From Alnus glutinosa (lineage: Eukaryota > Streptophyta > Magnoliopsida > Fagales > Betulaceae), in assembly GCF_958979055.1 (NCBI RefSeq), contig NC_084890.1, forward strand, positions 25,368,616 to 25,432,615: DNA of 64,000 nucleotides, given 5' to 3'. Below are positions 1 through 11,599 of this stretch, piece by piece. The position numbers and the translations under genes were made by a program. Each line of letters begins with the position of its first letter. The stretch's first letter is position 1. The notes under the pieces are model-generated. The model had not been told where the DNA came from, ran no database searches, and saw nothing but the letters and a program-made list of their open reading frames with translations.

Positions 1-2
1 GA

Positions 3-3000
3 TCACTCGAGTACTAAATTAACTGTAGATGGCACCTCCGGACCCAGAATTTTGAGAATTCGCTCTCGCTCGATTTTAGTTTTGGATATCTCCATAACAC
101 AGCATTCACCGTCGCCTAAATAAGGTGTTATTTCTAGAACAATTCTCATCTTCTCAAGCAGAATAGCATTTTTTAGCAGAAGTACGGCAAGGTCAAATTC
201 AATTGGACAAGCATAAAAACCACGTAGCTCCACTTTCTTGAGACGCTGATGTTGACAATATTCTTTAAGAGGTATCTTTTTGTGCTCTCTGTAATCTGCT
301 CCTTCTATTATCTTTTGGCGCTTTATCCGTTCTTCCTCACTGCAGGGAAGATGGAGCTAAAAACAAGAAAGAACAAAACAAAAATTGTTGATTTTTAAGC
401 AAGGTATTAATTATTTTGAATAACATGTCACAATCAGAAGGATATTTCCAAGATAGTCAAAACATGAGTACATGTTGTCGCATATATATAACAATATGAG
501 AGAATTAATCACAAAAAAAAAACAAAAAAACAAAAAAACAAAAAAGGCGTCCACAAATCATTTTTTTTGATAAGTAATAGCAATTTATTAAAAAGCGCAG
601 AGGGGCGCAACCCTTATACACGGGAGGTATACAAGAAAGCCCCTAACAGGGTCGAACAGAAAATAAATTTAAGAAATCTACATAAGTAAATACACTCAAA
701 CTATGGTGTGGCACTATCCAAAAATATAAAGTATCGATCAGCCGCTTCCGAAGCTCCACCATAGATGTCTCTACATCTTCAAACAGACGAGCATTCCGCT
801 CCCTCCAAATACACCAAAGCAAGCACAAAGGAGCTAAACGCCAAGCCTCTGTAGCTTGACCACTCCCCATTGCCGCTCCCCAACTCTTTAACAATTCCAA
901 CACCGTTCGAGGCATAACCCACTCAACCCCAAATAAAATAAGAACGTAGCTCCAAAGAGCCTGGGCGACCTCGCAATGAAGTAACAAGTGATCTATAGAC
1001 TCCCCACTCTTCTTGCATAAACAACACCACTCCATTACTATTACATTCCTCTTACGCAAGTTATCGTGCGTCAATATTTTGCCCAAAGCCGCTGACCAAA
1101 CGAAGAAAGCCACCCTTGTTGGAGCCTTAACACGCCAAATATTCTTCCAAGGAAAATAAGGGCCATCTTCCTTAATGAGCTCATCGTAGAAGGATCTCAC
1201 CTCAAATAAACCTTTTTTGGAGGGATTCCACACTAATCTGTCACTCTCTCCTTGACGAGTCGAAGTGGAATATAATCGATCGAAGAAAGAAAGGACCATG
1301 TCCATCTCCCAATCCTGGATTTGTCTCGTAAAAAGAACATTCCACTGAATTACACCATTATGAACCACCAAATTATCCGCCACCAACGCGTCTTTGTTCC
1401 TTACTATAGAAAAAAGAGTTGGAAAGCATTGCTTCAAGGAACCATCCCCACACCACCAATCTTTCCAAAAGCTAATATTTGATCCACTCCCCACTTCAAA
1501 ACGAACGAAGTTGCGGAATTTCTCCCACCCCCTCCTTATATGTTTCCATACACCCACTCCGAAAGAACCCGAAACCTCTTTCGAGCACCACCCACCCTCT
1601 AGACTCTGGAATTTGGCATCAATCACCAACCGCCATAAAGCCTCTCTCTCCCTACCATATCTCCACAACCATTTACCCAGGAGCGCTCGATTGAACTGGA
1701 TGAGATTGTGAACTCCTAACCCACCTGCATACAAAGGCGTACAGATCTTGTTCCAATTCACTAAATGAAATTTTTTCTCGCCACCAAAGGCGTCCACAAA
1801 TCATTACAATCAGAAGCATCAAGCTGCAAACCTAAAAAGAAAATAGTCAAATATATCATGTTTTTGAATTCAAGACAAAAAATTGTACATTAAAACCAAG
1901 TGAGACCGATTTCCAAAGGCTAATAATCACTAATGGCATAGAGCATAAACCACTCACATAATATCTTTTCAACTCTTAGATAACAATAACATCACTAACA
2001 ACTCTTTCCGCTCACTTGTCAAAATCTCTTGCCTAGAAGAAACTAGTGAATGTGAATATATAAAGTATAGAAACCATCCTATATATACTTTCACTCCAAA
2101 TTCTTGTTAATATCATACAAAACAATAGGTGGATAACTACGTTCTGAAAAAATTTACTCAAAGCAAGTAGTAAACCAGGTTCTTTTTTAACCTAAATTTT
2201 GTCAAACAATAGTTAAATTACTGGCAATCATTTCCACTCTCCAATCCCGAATCTTTCCAAAAAATTGAATGCAAAATGCATTTGAAATTATAACATAAAA
2301 ATATCTCGGTGACAAATCCTTCCTGGCGTCGTAGAAACAATAGGTGATATTTGCGTTTAAAAAGAAAATCTTTCAAACAATGGTGTAAAGAAAAGTGTAA
2401 TAAATATCTCTGCCATGTTACCTATAAAAGGAATACTTCCATTAATCAGGTCACAAAACACCCAATATTTATCCAAGTCTAGAGACTCCTCCAACTAATA
2501 TTTTGTTTGAAAACATAAAATGGAGCTATGGCTTAAAAAAAGGTAAACAATCATACAAATCTTAGTTTAATAACGTATCAAAAGCAAAAAAATAAAAATA
2601 AAGAGATTGTACAAAGTTCCAGGGAACAAAAGGCCCGTTGCAGGTCAACAATCAAATAAAAATGTGCTTGATATAGAAGATAACTTACATCCATCTCAAG
2701 TTCAACCAATGATGGAGCCGCCTCCAAAAAAGCAGAGGTCAGGTCCAGCAAGATTTTTCTAAATCTTACACCTAATAGCTTCAATTGCTTGAGTCTAGTA
2801 AATGTGGTTAAGGGCTTAGGTATTAAATCAACCTGAAATACAATGGAAAGAAATGATTAACTAAAGACATGATGTTAAAAAATGATGACAAAAAGTTCAA
2901 CTAAAATTTTTGCTGTGGCAATACCTGGACAAATGGAGTGGACACTAATAAAGTTTCAACTAGAGGAAAGTCTTTTGCAAGTGTGCTAAGGACATATGTT

Positions 3001-3956
3001 ATTTGAGTTCTAGGATCAGGCTGCAAAGTTCTACGATCAGACTGCAAAGTTCTACGATTAGACTGCAAAGTCACACATAGTCTAACAGGTTCTGCAATGT
3101 TCTTTAACAAGACCTGCCCAAACATCTTTGCGTCATACTCAATTGATGCAATACCTATGGCATCATGAATTTCAACTCTTTCTAAAGGCTCGCAACGAAA
3201 TATCCTCAAGTGCCTCAGCCTGAGAAACCGACATCCACTAGATAATTTTAAACGAAATGGACAACGGCATTCGCTTATACTAAACCATTCTAAAGATGGG
3301 CAACTAGACAAAATGTTATCCACATCCTCTTGATTTAAACTTGTCTTTTTCAATGCGAGGGATGAAAGGGAGTTCAAGCCATTGTAATTTTCTGGAATAC
3401 TCAGGCTGCAAAAATTCAAAGACAAATGTTTTATCTTTGGCCGTTTCCCTGCTAGAGCAAATAGCCAATATGGAAATTTATAGAGCTCATGATACAAGTC
3501 TGACAAATGATCGTCTAACAGGTTGATGTCAAGCTTTTGAACTTGCATATCAATTGCAAATTGAATCCATCGATCAACGTCGCAACCATGATCACTACCC
3601 AACGGATACTCAACCTTGAAGGAATCTACGTTTTTGCCGACATAGAGTTCTAGAATATGATTGGCCCATCTAACAAATCTTCCCTTTTGCTTCTGTTTCC
3701 ACAGAGTAGGCTGCCTTTTGAAATGGTCCGAGTATAAAAAATGTCCAAGCATGTTTTTGGCATCTAGGTCAAGATTAGAAGAGGTCCTCCAAATGTATCT
3801 CCATCTTTTTGAAAGGATACTAGTAGTGGCAGCCTCCCTCAATGAGTTTAATGATATTATAGAAGAAAGAATATCCACCGGCAATCTACCAGTCAGATCG
3901 GCCTCTGGGTCATTGTCAATCTGTGTGCACACAAAATAACATAAACAAGATTCCAA
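3..3956 (-). CDS. F-box/LRR/FBD-like protein, copy 1 (first exon lost)
   Basis: Proposed exons, all in phase 0: 3956-2925, 2832-2689 and 356-3. The product would be an SCF ubiquitin-ligase substrate adaptor. The N-terminal F-box (LPVDILSSI, then TSILSKRWRYIW) would bind SKP1. The middle has leucine-rich segments (IKHLSLNFCSLSI, CPSLEWFSISEC), and the last exon looks FBD-like (HQRLKKVELRGFYACP). Boundaries are canonical: CAG/GTATTG donor at 2925, GAT/GTAAGT donor at 2689, TTTTTAG acceptor before 356. Homologous copy 2 starts in an upstream 25-codon exon. Here that exon survives only at 4063 to about 4088, and foreign sequence follows without an in-frame ATG. Translation could still start at ATG 3956, which reads through the old splice acceptor in frame and gives about 509 aa. 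The last intron contains a LINE (561-1788). Expression is uncertain; it may be a pseudogene. Confidence 0.6.
561..1788 (-). mobile_element. 5'-truncated L1-like LINE (insertion in F-box copy 1 intron)
   Basis: A 17-bp TSD (ggcgtccacaaatcatt at 546-562 and 1789-1805) flanks the element, which starts with a T-run on this strand (the A-tail) followed by the gataagta tail motif. The minus-strand ORF (1788 to 643, about 380 codons) is the C-terminus of LINE ORF2. It contains the plant zf-RVT domain: WRVKAPTRVAFFVWSAAL, then CCLCKKSGESIDHLLLHC with Cys/His spacing, ending in WCIWRERNARLFED. The endonuclease and RT core are missing, which is typical of 5' truncation during target-primed reverse transcription. 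The ORF is open and the TSD perfect, so the insertion is fairly young. Confidence 0.9.
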
Positions 3957-4585
3957 AGTAAAGGTACGTCTTTGTTATTAATAAAGCCAAAAAAAAACAA
4001 ACAATTTAGAGTGTTTAATATAATGTGGATTGCATAGAAATATATCAAAAACTTAAACTTACACCAAGCAACGTCTTGGCCTGAGATTCACATGAGAAAT
4101 TATAACTTTCAGCATGCTCGCATAAAAATAATTTTTATTATTTTTAGATATTCCACTCAAAATGTTTTATTATAAATCAAGTGAGCTGAGCTGGTGGGGA
4201 TATAATCAAGGTAATCATATCTATTGAGCAATGCAATATTAATCTTTATTATTGTGAAGAAGAAATGAACTTGAAGTGGAGGAGATTACCTGCATTTAGA
4301 TTGTGAAGAAATGAATGAGCCCAACTTCCTTTCATCATTCTTATAGTCCAGAATCCAGATATAACTAAGCTGCATGCTTCAACAACTAGGGTTTCTTGTT
4401 TTTACTTGCATAAATCTCCTATGGTGTTCTAAAATCTCTACAAAACAGTAACAATACAATCATCCTTATCATTATTCAGAAATAAATCATCATGTAAACT
4501 GCACAATAAATATTCATCGTTTTCTTCCATGAAAATTTTCACAGGAAGGGCAAATTTCCCCCCACAAAAATAATAACAAGAAAGA

Positions 4586-7207
4586 TCACACGAGTACTAA
4601 ATCAACCGTAGATGGCACCTCCGGACCCAGAATTTTGAGAATTTTCTCTCGCTCAATTTTAGTTTTGGATAAGCCCATAACCCAGCATTCACCGTCGCCT
4701 AAATAAGGTGTTATTTCTAGAACAATTCTCATCTTCTCAAGCAGAATAGCATTTTTTAGCAGAAGTACGGCAAGGTCAAATTCAATTGGACAAGCAGAAA
4801 AACCACGTAGCTCCACTTTCTTGAGACACTGATGTTGACAATATTCTTTAAGAGGTATCTTCTTATGTTCTCTGTAATCTGCTCCTTCTATTATCTTTTG
4901 GCGCTTTATCCGGTCGTCCTCGCTGCAGGGAAGATGGAGCTAAAAACAAGAAAGAAGCAAAACAAAAATTGTACATTAAAACCAAGTGAGACTGATTTCC
5001 AATGGCTAATAATCACTAATGGCATAGAGCATAAACCACTCACATAATATCTTTTCAACTCTTAGATAACAATAACATCACTAACAACTCTTTCCGTTCA
5101 CTTGTCAAAATCTATTGCCTAGAAGAAACTAGTGAATGTGAATATATAAAGTATAGAAACCATCCTATATATACTTTCACTCCAAATTCTTGTTAATATC
5201 ATACAAAACAATGGGTGGATAACTACGTTCTGAAAAAAATTACTCAAAGCAAGTAGTAAACCAGGTTTGTTTTTTAACCTAAATTTTGTCAAACACTAGT
5301 TAAAATACTGGCAATCATTTCCACTCTCCAATCCCGAATCTTTCCAAAAAATTGAATGCAAAATGCATTTGAAATTATACCATAAAAATATCTCGGTGAC
5401 AAATCCTTCCTGACGTCTTAGAAACAATAGGTGATATTTGCGTTTAAAAAGAAAATCTTTCAAACAATGGTGTAAAGAAAAGTGTAAAAAATATCTCTGC
5501 CATGTTACCTATAAAAGGAATACTTCCATTAATCAGGTCACAAAACACCCAATATTTATCCAAGTCTAAAGACTGCTCCAACTAATATATTGTTTGAAAA
5601 CATAAAATGGAGCTTATGGCTTAAAAAGGGGTAAACAATCATACAAATCTTAGTTTAATAACATATCAAAAGAAAAAAAATAAAAAAATAAAGAGATTGT
5701 ACAAAGTTCCAAGGAAAAAAAAGCCCAGTGCAGCTCAACAATCAAATAAAAATGTCCTTGATATAGAAGATAACTTACATCCATCTCCAGTTCAACCAAT
5801 GATGGAGCCGCCTCCAAAAATGCAGAGGTCAGGTCCAGCAGAATTTTTCTAAATCTTACACCTAATAGCTTCAATTGCTTGAGTCTAGTAAATGTGGTTA
5901 AGTGCTTAGATATTAAATCAACCTGAAAGACAATGGAAAGAAATGATTAACTAGAGACATGATGTTCAAAAATGATGACAAAAAGTTCAACTAAAATTTT
6001 TGCTGTGGCAATACCTGGGCATATGGAGTGGACACTAATAAAGTCTCAACTAGAGGAAAGTCTTTTGCAAGTGTGCCAAGGACATACGCTATTTGAGTTC
6101 TAGGATCAGGCTGCAAAGTTCTACGATCAGACTGCAAAGTCACACATAGTCTAACAGGTTGTGCACTGTTCTTTAATAAGACCTGCCCAAACATCTTTGC
6201 GTCGTACTCAATTGATGCAACACTTACGGCATCATGAATTTCAACTCTTTCTAAAGGCTCGCAACGAAATATCCTCAAGTGTCTCAGCCTGAGAGACCGA
6301 AATCCACTAGATAATTTCAAACGAAATGGACAACGGCATTCGCTTATACTAAACCATTCTAAAGATGGGCAACTAGTCAAAATGTTATACACATTCTCTT
6401 GATTTAAACTTATCTTTTTCAATGAGAGGGATGAAAGGGAGTTCAAGCCATTGTAATTTTCTGGAATACTCAGGCTGCAAAAATTCAAAGACAAATGTTT
6501 TATCTTTGGCCGTTTCCCAGCTTGAGCAAATAGCCAATATGGAAATTTATAGAGGTCATGATACAAGTCTGACAAATGATCGTCTAACAGGTTGATGTCA
6601 AGCTTTTGAACTTGCATATCAATTGCAAATTGAATCCATCGATCAACGTCGCAACCATGATCACTACCCAACGGATACTCAACCCTGAAGGAATCTACGT
6701 TTTTGCCGACATAGAGTTCTAGAATATGATTGGCCCATCTAACAAATCTTCCCTTTTGCTTCTGTTTCCACTGAGTAGGCTGCCTTTTGAAATGGTCCAA
6801 GTATAAAAAATGTCCAAGCATGTTTTTGGCATCTAAGTCAAGATTAGAAGAGGTCCTCCAAATGTATCTCCATCTTTTTGAAAGGATACTAGTAGTGGCA
6901 GCTTCCCTCAATGAGATTAATGATATTATAGAAGAAAGAATGTCCACCGGCAATCTACCAGTCAGATCGGCCTCTAGGGCATTGTCAATCTGTGTGCACA
7001 CAAAATAACATAAACAAGATTCCAAAGTAAAGGTACGTCTTTGTTGTTAATAAAGCCAAAAAAAAAACAAACAATTTAGAGTGTTTAATATAATGTGGAT
7101 TACATAGAAATATATCTAAAACTTAAACTTACACCAAGCAACGTCTTGGCCTGAGATTGTGGCCACTTAAGTCTGGATTTTTGGTTTGTTGGCAACCGGT
7201 CCTCCAT
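4586..7207 (-). CDS. F-box/LRR/FBD-like protein, copy 2 (complete)
   Basis: Four exons in uninterrupted phase 0: 7207-7133 (25 codons, MEDRLPTNQ start), 6989-6015 (325 codons), 5922-5779 (48 codons) and 4939-4586 (117 codons plus stop), total about 515 aa. That is a normal length for plant F-box/LRR/FBD proteins. Exon 2 has the F-box (LTGRLPVDILSSIISLISL, SKRWRYIW) and LRR-like repeats. Exon 3 continues the LRR (KLLGVRFRKILLDL). Exon 4 is FBD-like (LKKVELRGFSACPIEFDL). Donor sites are GTAAGT at 7132 and 5778 and GTATTG at 6014; acceptors are CAG or TAG. Family knowledge: an SCF complex subunit that selects proteins for ubiquitination; its target cannot be read from sequence. It lies in the same orientation as copy 1, with a roughly 500-bp spacer that recurs downstream of copy 3. 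No disabling change was found. Confidence 0.78.
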
Positions 7208-7560
7208 TATCTTGTCAATCTGATAATGAAGAGCAATGAAGCTCTCGATTAGCTGACATTATTATTATAGAGAAAGGTCTCACCTTTCATGAAATTGTTC
7301 CATAAAATTTAGTAAATTTGCATAATTATAAAAAGCTATGGCGACTTCGAATTCGAATTTCCCATGTTTCAAGTTTTCAATATCTGTCTCTATAAGAAAC
7401 AAACAGGTGCAGCATATAAAATAATAGATAGATACCTCTGGCACAGAAAATCCAAAACAAAACTTGGGGATGCAATTATTGGGGCCCTCAGGCCGTATTT
7501 CCTCCTGTTCCCGCTTCATGATCATCCACTGCTCTCTGGCTAAAAACATTAGGGTTCAGT
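7208..7560. other. Upstream region of F-box copy 2
   Basis: This covers the 5' flank and presumed promoter of copy 2. A minus-strand ORF of 89 codons (7549-7280) is open here, but it has no family signature and I do not call it a gene. A related 5' flank is present upstream of copy 3 for only about 60 bp. Confidence 0.4.
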
Positions 7561-7610
7561 CAATGTTCTATACCAAACAGGACACAAATTAAAATATATT
7601 TAGGGAAGAA

Positions 7611-7617
<7 letters not shown>

Positions 7618-7664
<47 letters not shown>
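7618..7664. repeat. (AT)n microsatellite
   Basis: About 22 uninterrupted AT dinucleotides within AT-rich spacer. Confidence 0.95.
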
Positions 7665-7669
<5 letters not shown>

Positions 7670-8139
7670 CAGCCATCTTAAAATAGTTTATTGAATTTTC
7701 AAGTGTATTAATATAACTTATTAAATTATTAAAGTGTGTCAAAGAGGCAACTTTTGTCCAAATATTCCTATGATACCGTTATTTTCTTAAAAATTAAAAT
7801 AAAACATTAATAAAAAAAACTGTATTTTTAAAAAATAAATAAAGAAATTTTAAAAAACTATTAATTTTAAACTAAAATTTTAAAAATTTTAATTAAAAAA
7901 AAAAAAGGAAGAAAATAGGTGCCTCGCAGAAGGAATGGCACAATATAATGTTTTAAAAATTAAAAAAGAAGAAGAAAATGGGTGGCCGGCAAAAAAGAAG
8001 AAAATGCTCCCCACCTTTGGTTTACTTGAAACATGGGTGACAAGTAGAAGACAACTCAATTATCATATATCCAGAGACTACCCAAGTAGAACATTGTTTG
8101 ATGTTACCGCATCAATGACATAAACAAGTATGGTGTCTT

Positions 8140-8348
8140 AATAAATGTTCGGGGTATTAGAGTGGCAGTGGCCCAGTGCTGGCTTGGTGGTGGTCTAACA
8201 ATGGTCTGGCTATTTAAAAATCAAAAAATGATTTACAAAATTTAAAAATGGAAATGATTTTTTGAAACTAAAGAAGCTTTTTTGTTAAACCGAAAATATT
8301 TTCAGTTTAACTATTATTTTCGATCGCACTAAACACCGAAAAATATAT

Positions 8349-8405
<57 letters not shown>

Positions 8406-8960
8406 AATATTTGATGCCAAAAAAAAAAAGAAAAAAGAAAGAGGAACCTTATTGCATAATTCTCATTAAATTTTTATCATATGTACTGAAATGTCAAACG
8501 TTAGGTTTAAGGCAAAAAATTTGTATTACTTTTAAATATAGTCTTAATTTATTATCAACAATAATTGGTGCTTTACTTTTTATTTTTTTGACATGTCCAC
8601 ACAAAGAGGGGGAAGGGGATTTAAACTAGTGACCTCCGCTTCATGAGGGGTGGTCCTCAGCTAATTGAGCTACCCATTGAGGACTATTGATGCTATACTT
8701 AATCCTAATAAATGTTCGGGATATTAGACTGGCAGTAGTCCGATGTTGGCTTCGTAGTGGTCTGACTGTTTGAGAAAAACTCAAACTCGAAAAATGATTT
8801 ACAAAATTTAAAAATAGAAATTATTTTCCAAAAATATTTTTGGTTTAACTATTATTTTCGATCGCACCAAACACCGAAAAATATAAAATATATATATATA
8901 TATATTTCAGAAAACATTTGATGCCAAAAAAAAAAAAAAGGAACCTTAGTGCATAATTCT
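8140..8960. repeat. Pair of diverged direct repeats with (AT)n tails
   Basis: The block at about 8140-8480 recurs at about 8705-8965. Shared landmarks are aataaatgttcggg, a gatttacaaaatttaaaaat stretch, ttcgatcgcac followed by aaacaccgaaaaatat, an (AT)n run (8352-8402 and 8884-8905), then tttgatgccaaaaaa and tgcataattctcatt. The family is not identified. The order suggests an AT-tailed dispersed element present twice, with a SINE between the copies. Confidence 0.7.
8573..8683 (-). mobile_element. tRNA-derived SINE
   Basis: Read on the minus strand, the head resembles a tRNA gene. A box-A-like segment (TAGCTCAATTAGCTGAGG) is followed about 30 nt later by a box-B-like segment (GGTCACTAGTTTAAATCCCC), then a short tRNA-unrelated body and an A/T-rich tail (GTCAAAAAAATAAAAAG). 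Imperfect 9-bp flanking repeats (attggtgct at 8564-8572, attgatgct at 8686-8694) fit a TSD. It is not a tRNA gene, because the acceptor stem does not close. Confidence 0.65.
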
Positions 8961-9678
8961 CATTAAATTTTTGTCGTATGCATTTTTACCATGTTTTGGC
9001 AAGGTGTTAGCATGATTTTTGGTTTTAATATAAAATTGAAAAGTAGAATTTTAAAGTCTCCTTAATGCTGGCCGACTTTATCGGGGTATTTTCATCAAAA
9101 ATATCCAATTTTTCATTAATTGAAATCCAAGCTTATTTTGGAGTCTTACAACCCTAATTCTTGAGACTATTGCAAACAACCCTAACCCATTTAAACCCCC
9201 TTTAGTTGTGTGCCCCTAATAGACTCATTCTCTCAAAAGTTCTATATGATATAAGCCTGCCCGTACAAACTTTGGACTTCCAAATATTGCTTGGCCTATG
9301 CTTCCTGGGCCAATTATGATTGTGTTCCCTAAGTCCATTATATTATATCAAGACTAATGCTACATTCCACAAATATGTCACAAAGCCGAAGTAGCAAGTT
9401 TGTTTTTTAATACATTTGTTTATTTCTTGCATGTACACATCTCTTATTTGTATCATTAATATTGGATTACCATCATTGATCATTCCTAATATGCTTAATA
9501 AAAAGTTTCTCACTTCAAACTGAATTTGTGAAAGAGTGAAGTTGAAATAAATAAATTCAGTGACCAAATTTAGGCCTCCAAACATGCGTGTGTATGTCTA
9601 TATATATATATAGTGTATTCATCATCGGAATAAATATGGTCAAAAAATCATCAATTTTAGTCAAAGGGAAAATATTTA

Positions 9679-10250
9679 GGGTATTACAGTTTTATTATAA
9701 CTCATTTAAAAACTGATGTAACAGCCCAAGTGGCACTGCCACATCAACTACAATCAAATTTAATTATTTAGTGGCTAACGTGGCAGCTCGTACGCAGAAA
9801 CGTCCTCCCTCGAAAGCCTCGGTGGGGTAGGCCACTGCTGCTCTTCTTCCCGTTCGACTTGCACTGTCTTTTGGCTGCTCCTCCTTCTTAGTCGAAGGTG
9901 ACTCATTGCTCTCTATTTTGGTCATTAACACCTTTTCTTGGACTGCCCGAGTTCTCCCTTGTTAGCTTACTACCACCAATAGCTCAACCTCTTCAAAGAC
10001 TAGACCGCTTCTAAGGTCTCTATATGTGACAATTCTCGGGCACACTTAGTTGTTAAATGTGTCGCTTCCTACTTGTTGTTTGGAAGCATTCTCAAAAAAA
10101 ATTTATTCCTTGCCTCTCTTAGGATTAAGAGCGGTAAAGACCCCCATTGTAATTCTCCTCTTTTCCCCTTTCCCCATATTTAAAAAATAAAAATACTTTG
10201 TAAGTGTCGCATAAACTACTACGTCAGTTTGTAAAAGAGTTGTAGTACCC
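9679..10250. mobile_element. PIF/Harbinger-like inverted-repeat element (candidate)
   Basis: The left end gggtattac and the right end gtagtaccc are inverted repeats. Beyond them lie longer imperfect arms (an arm with aactgatgta on the left, tacgtcagtttgtaaaagag on the right). The flanks are TTA on both sides (9676-9678 and 10251-10253), the 3-bp TWA target typical of PIF/Harbinger. The interior has no long ORF, so it would be non-autonomous. The arms have diverged. Confidence 0.5.
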
Positions 10251-10454
10251 TTAGCAACACTCTAGTAAAGATATCGCCAACCTTGAAATTCAATAACGAG
10301 TTTCTAAGAGTATTACAACTTTTGTTTACAGATCACTATCAAATCAAAAGGAAGAATGGATCAATGGTACTGTAATTAGGGAGGCACTAAAAACTTATGC
10401 AATTAGATGGTTGCCAGATTCTTCCGAGACATTGGTTTCTGATGCTCTGCTTTC

Positions 10455-11515
10455 GTGGATGCCAAGTTTGGTAGTTTGTGGGGTGGGTGGTGTTCCCGCG
10501 AGCCTGTTGGTGCTCATGGGGTGGGGCTGTGGAAGAATATCAGGAACTGGTGGGGGGGTTTTTCTGGTCTCTCTAGATTGGAAGTGGGGGATGGGGCTAG
10601 GACAAAATTTTGGCATGATCTGTGGTGCGGGGATAGGGTGTTGAAGGAAGCTTTTCCTGATCTGTTTGGTATTGCTCGGATGAAGGATGCTTCTGTTGCG
10701 GATAATATGGAGTTTTTGGGCGAATCTATCCAATGGAATGTGAGCTTTGTTAGGGAGGCGCATGACTGGGAAATGGGTGTATTTGCATCTTTCTTTCATG
10801 TGTTGCATTTAGCCACAGTGAGTACAGATCGTGCTGATAGGCTTAGGTGGGTCCCTTCTAAGAAAGGGGTGTTCAAGGTGAAGTCCTATTTCAGCTCCTT
10901 GGCCGGCGGTGATAGTAGTCATTTCCCTCGAAAGAGTGTGTGGAGGACTCAGGCGCCTCCGATGGCGGCTTTCTTCGCGTGGTTGGCAGCCCTTGGAAAG
11001 ACTCTTACAGCGGATAATCTCAGGAAGCGAAATATCATCATTGTGGATAAATGCTATTTGTGCAAAAGAGATGGGGAAACTGTAAACCACCTTCTTCATT
11101 GTGATGTGGCTTCTACTTTGTGGAATCATGTCTTTTCTCGGTTTGGTCTGTCTTGGGTTATGCGTTGGAGAGTTGTAGATTTATTTGCATGTTGGTCGAA
11201 GGCAGGTAGGTCAAGGAGTGCTGCAATTTGGAAGATGGTGCCTATTTGCATTCTTTGGTGTGTTTGGAAGGAGAGAGATATTAGGTATTTTGAAGACTTG
11301 GAGAATTCCATGGAAGATATTGTTGCTTCGTTTTTTTCTTATGTTGTATCTTTGGACGGAGGCTTTTTTGTCACCCGTGTCTATTAGTTTCTCTGATTTT
11401 CTTGTTCGTTTTTCTTTGTCTTCCTAGGTGTTTCCTTGTGTATACTTCCAGTGTACTTGGAGGGGCACCTTATGCTTTTTATAAAATTTCATTTACTTAT
11501 CAAACAAATAAGACC
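10455..11515 (+). mobile_element. 5'-truncated L1-like LINE (ORF2 C-terminus)
   Basis: The plus-strand frame 10455-11387 (310 codons) encodes the LINE ORF2 tail: VDAKFGSLWGGWCSR, VWRTQAPPMAAFFAWLAAL, then the zinc-binding KCYLCKRDGETVNHLLHC and ILWCVWKERD. It is followed by the family 3' end (cagtgtacttgg, then ggggcaccttatgc and ttacttatcaaa). The endonuclease and RT core are missing. No clear TSD was found. The 3' end abuts another LINE tail remnant (cagtttattactcat) that also occurs near 60010, so this spot is a LINE-in-LINE junction at the edge of the segmental duplication. Confidence 0.88.
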
Positions 11516-11599
11516 AGTTTATTACTCATAAAAAAAATAAAAATAAACAATTATATGACATTTGCATATTCACATTAAATCATGAATGATCCTATGGTG

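Noticed and set aside
1394..1711. Plus-strand ORFs opposite the LINE ORF2 fragment
   Set aside because: Shadow frames of the minus-strand zf-RVT coding sequence; no domain.
7280..7549. Minus-strand 89-codon ORF upstream of F-box copy 2
   Set aside because: No domain and no conserved second copy; cannot be separated from chance.
8573..8683. tRNA gene
   Set aside because: The A and B boxes are tRNA-like but there is no closed acceptor stem or clean anticodon arm, and a SINE body and A/T tail follow.
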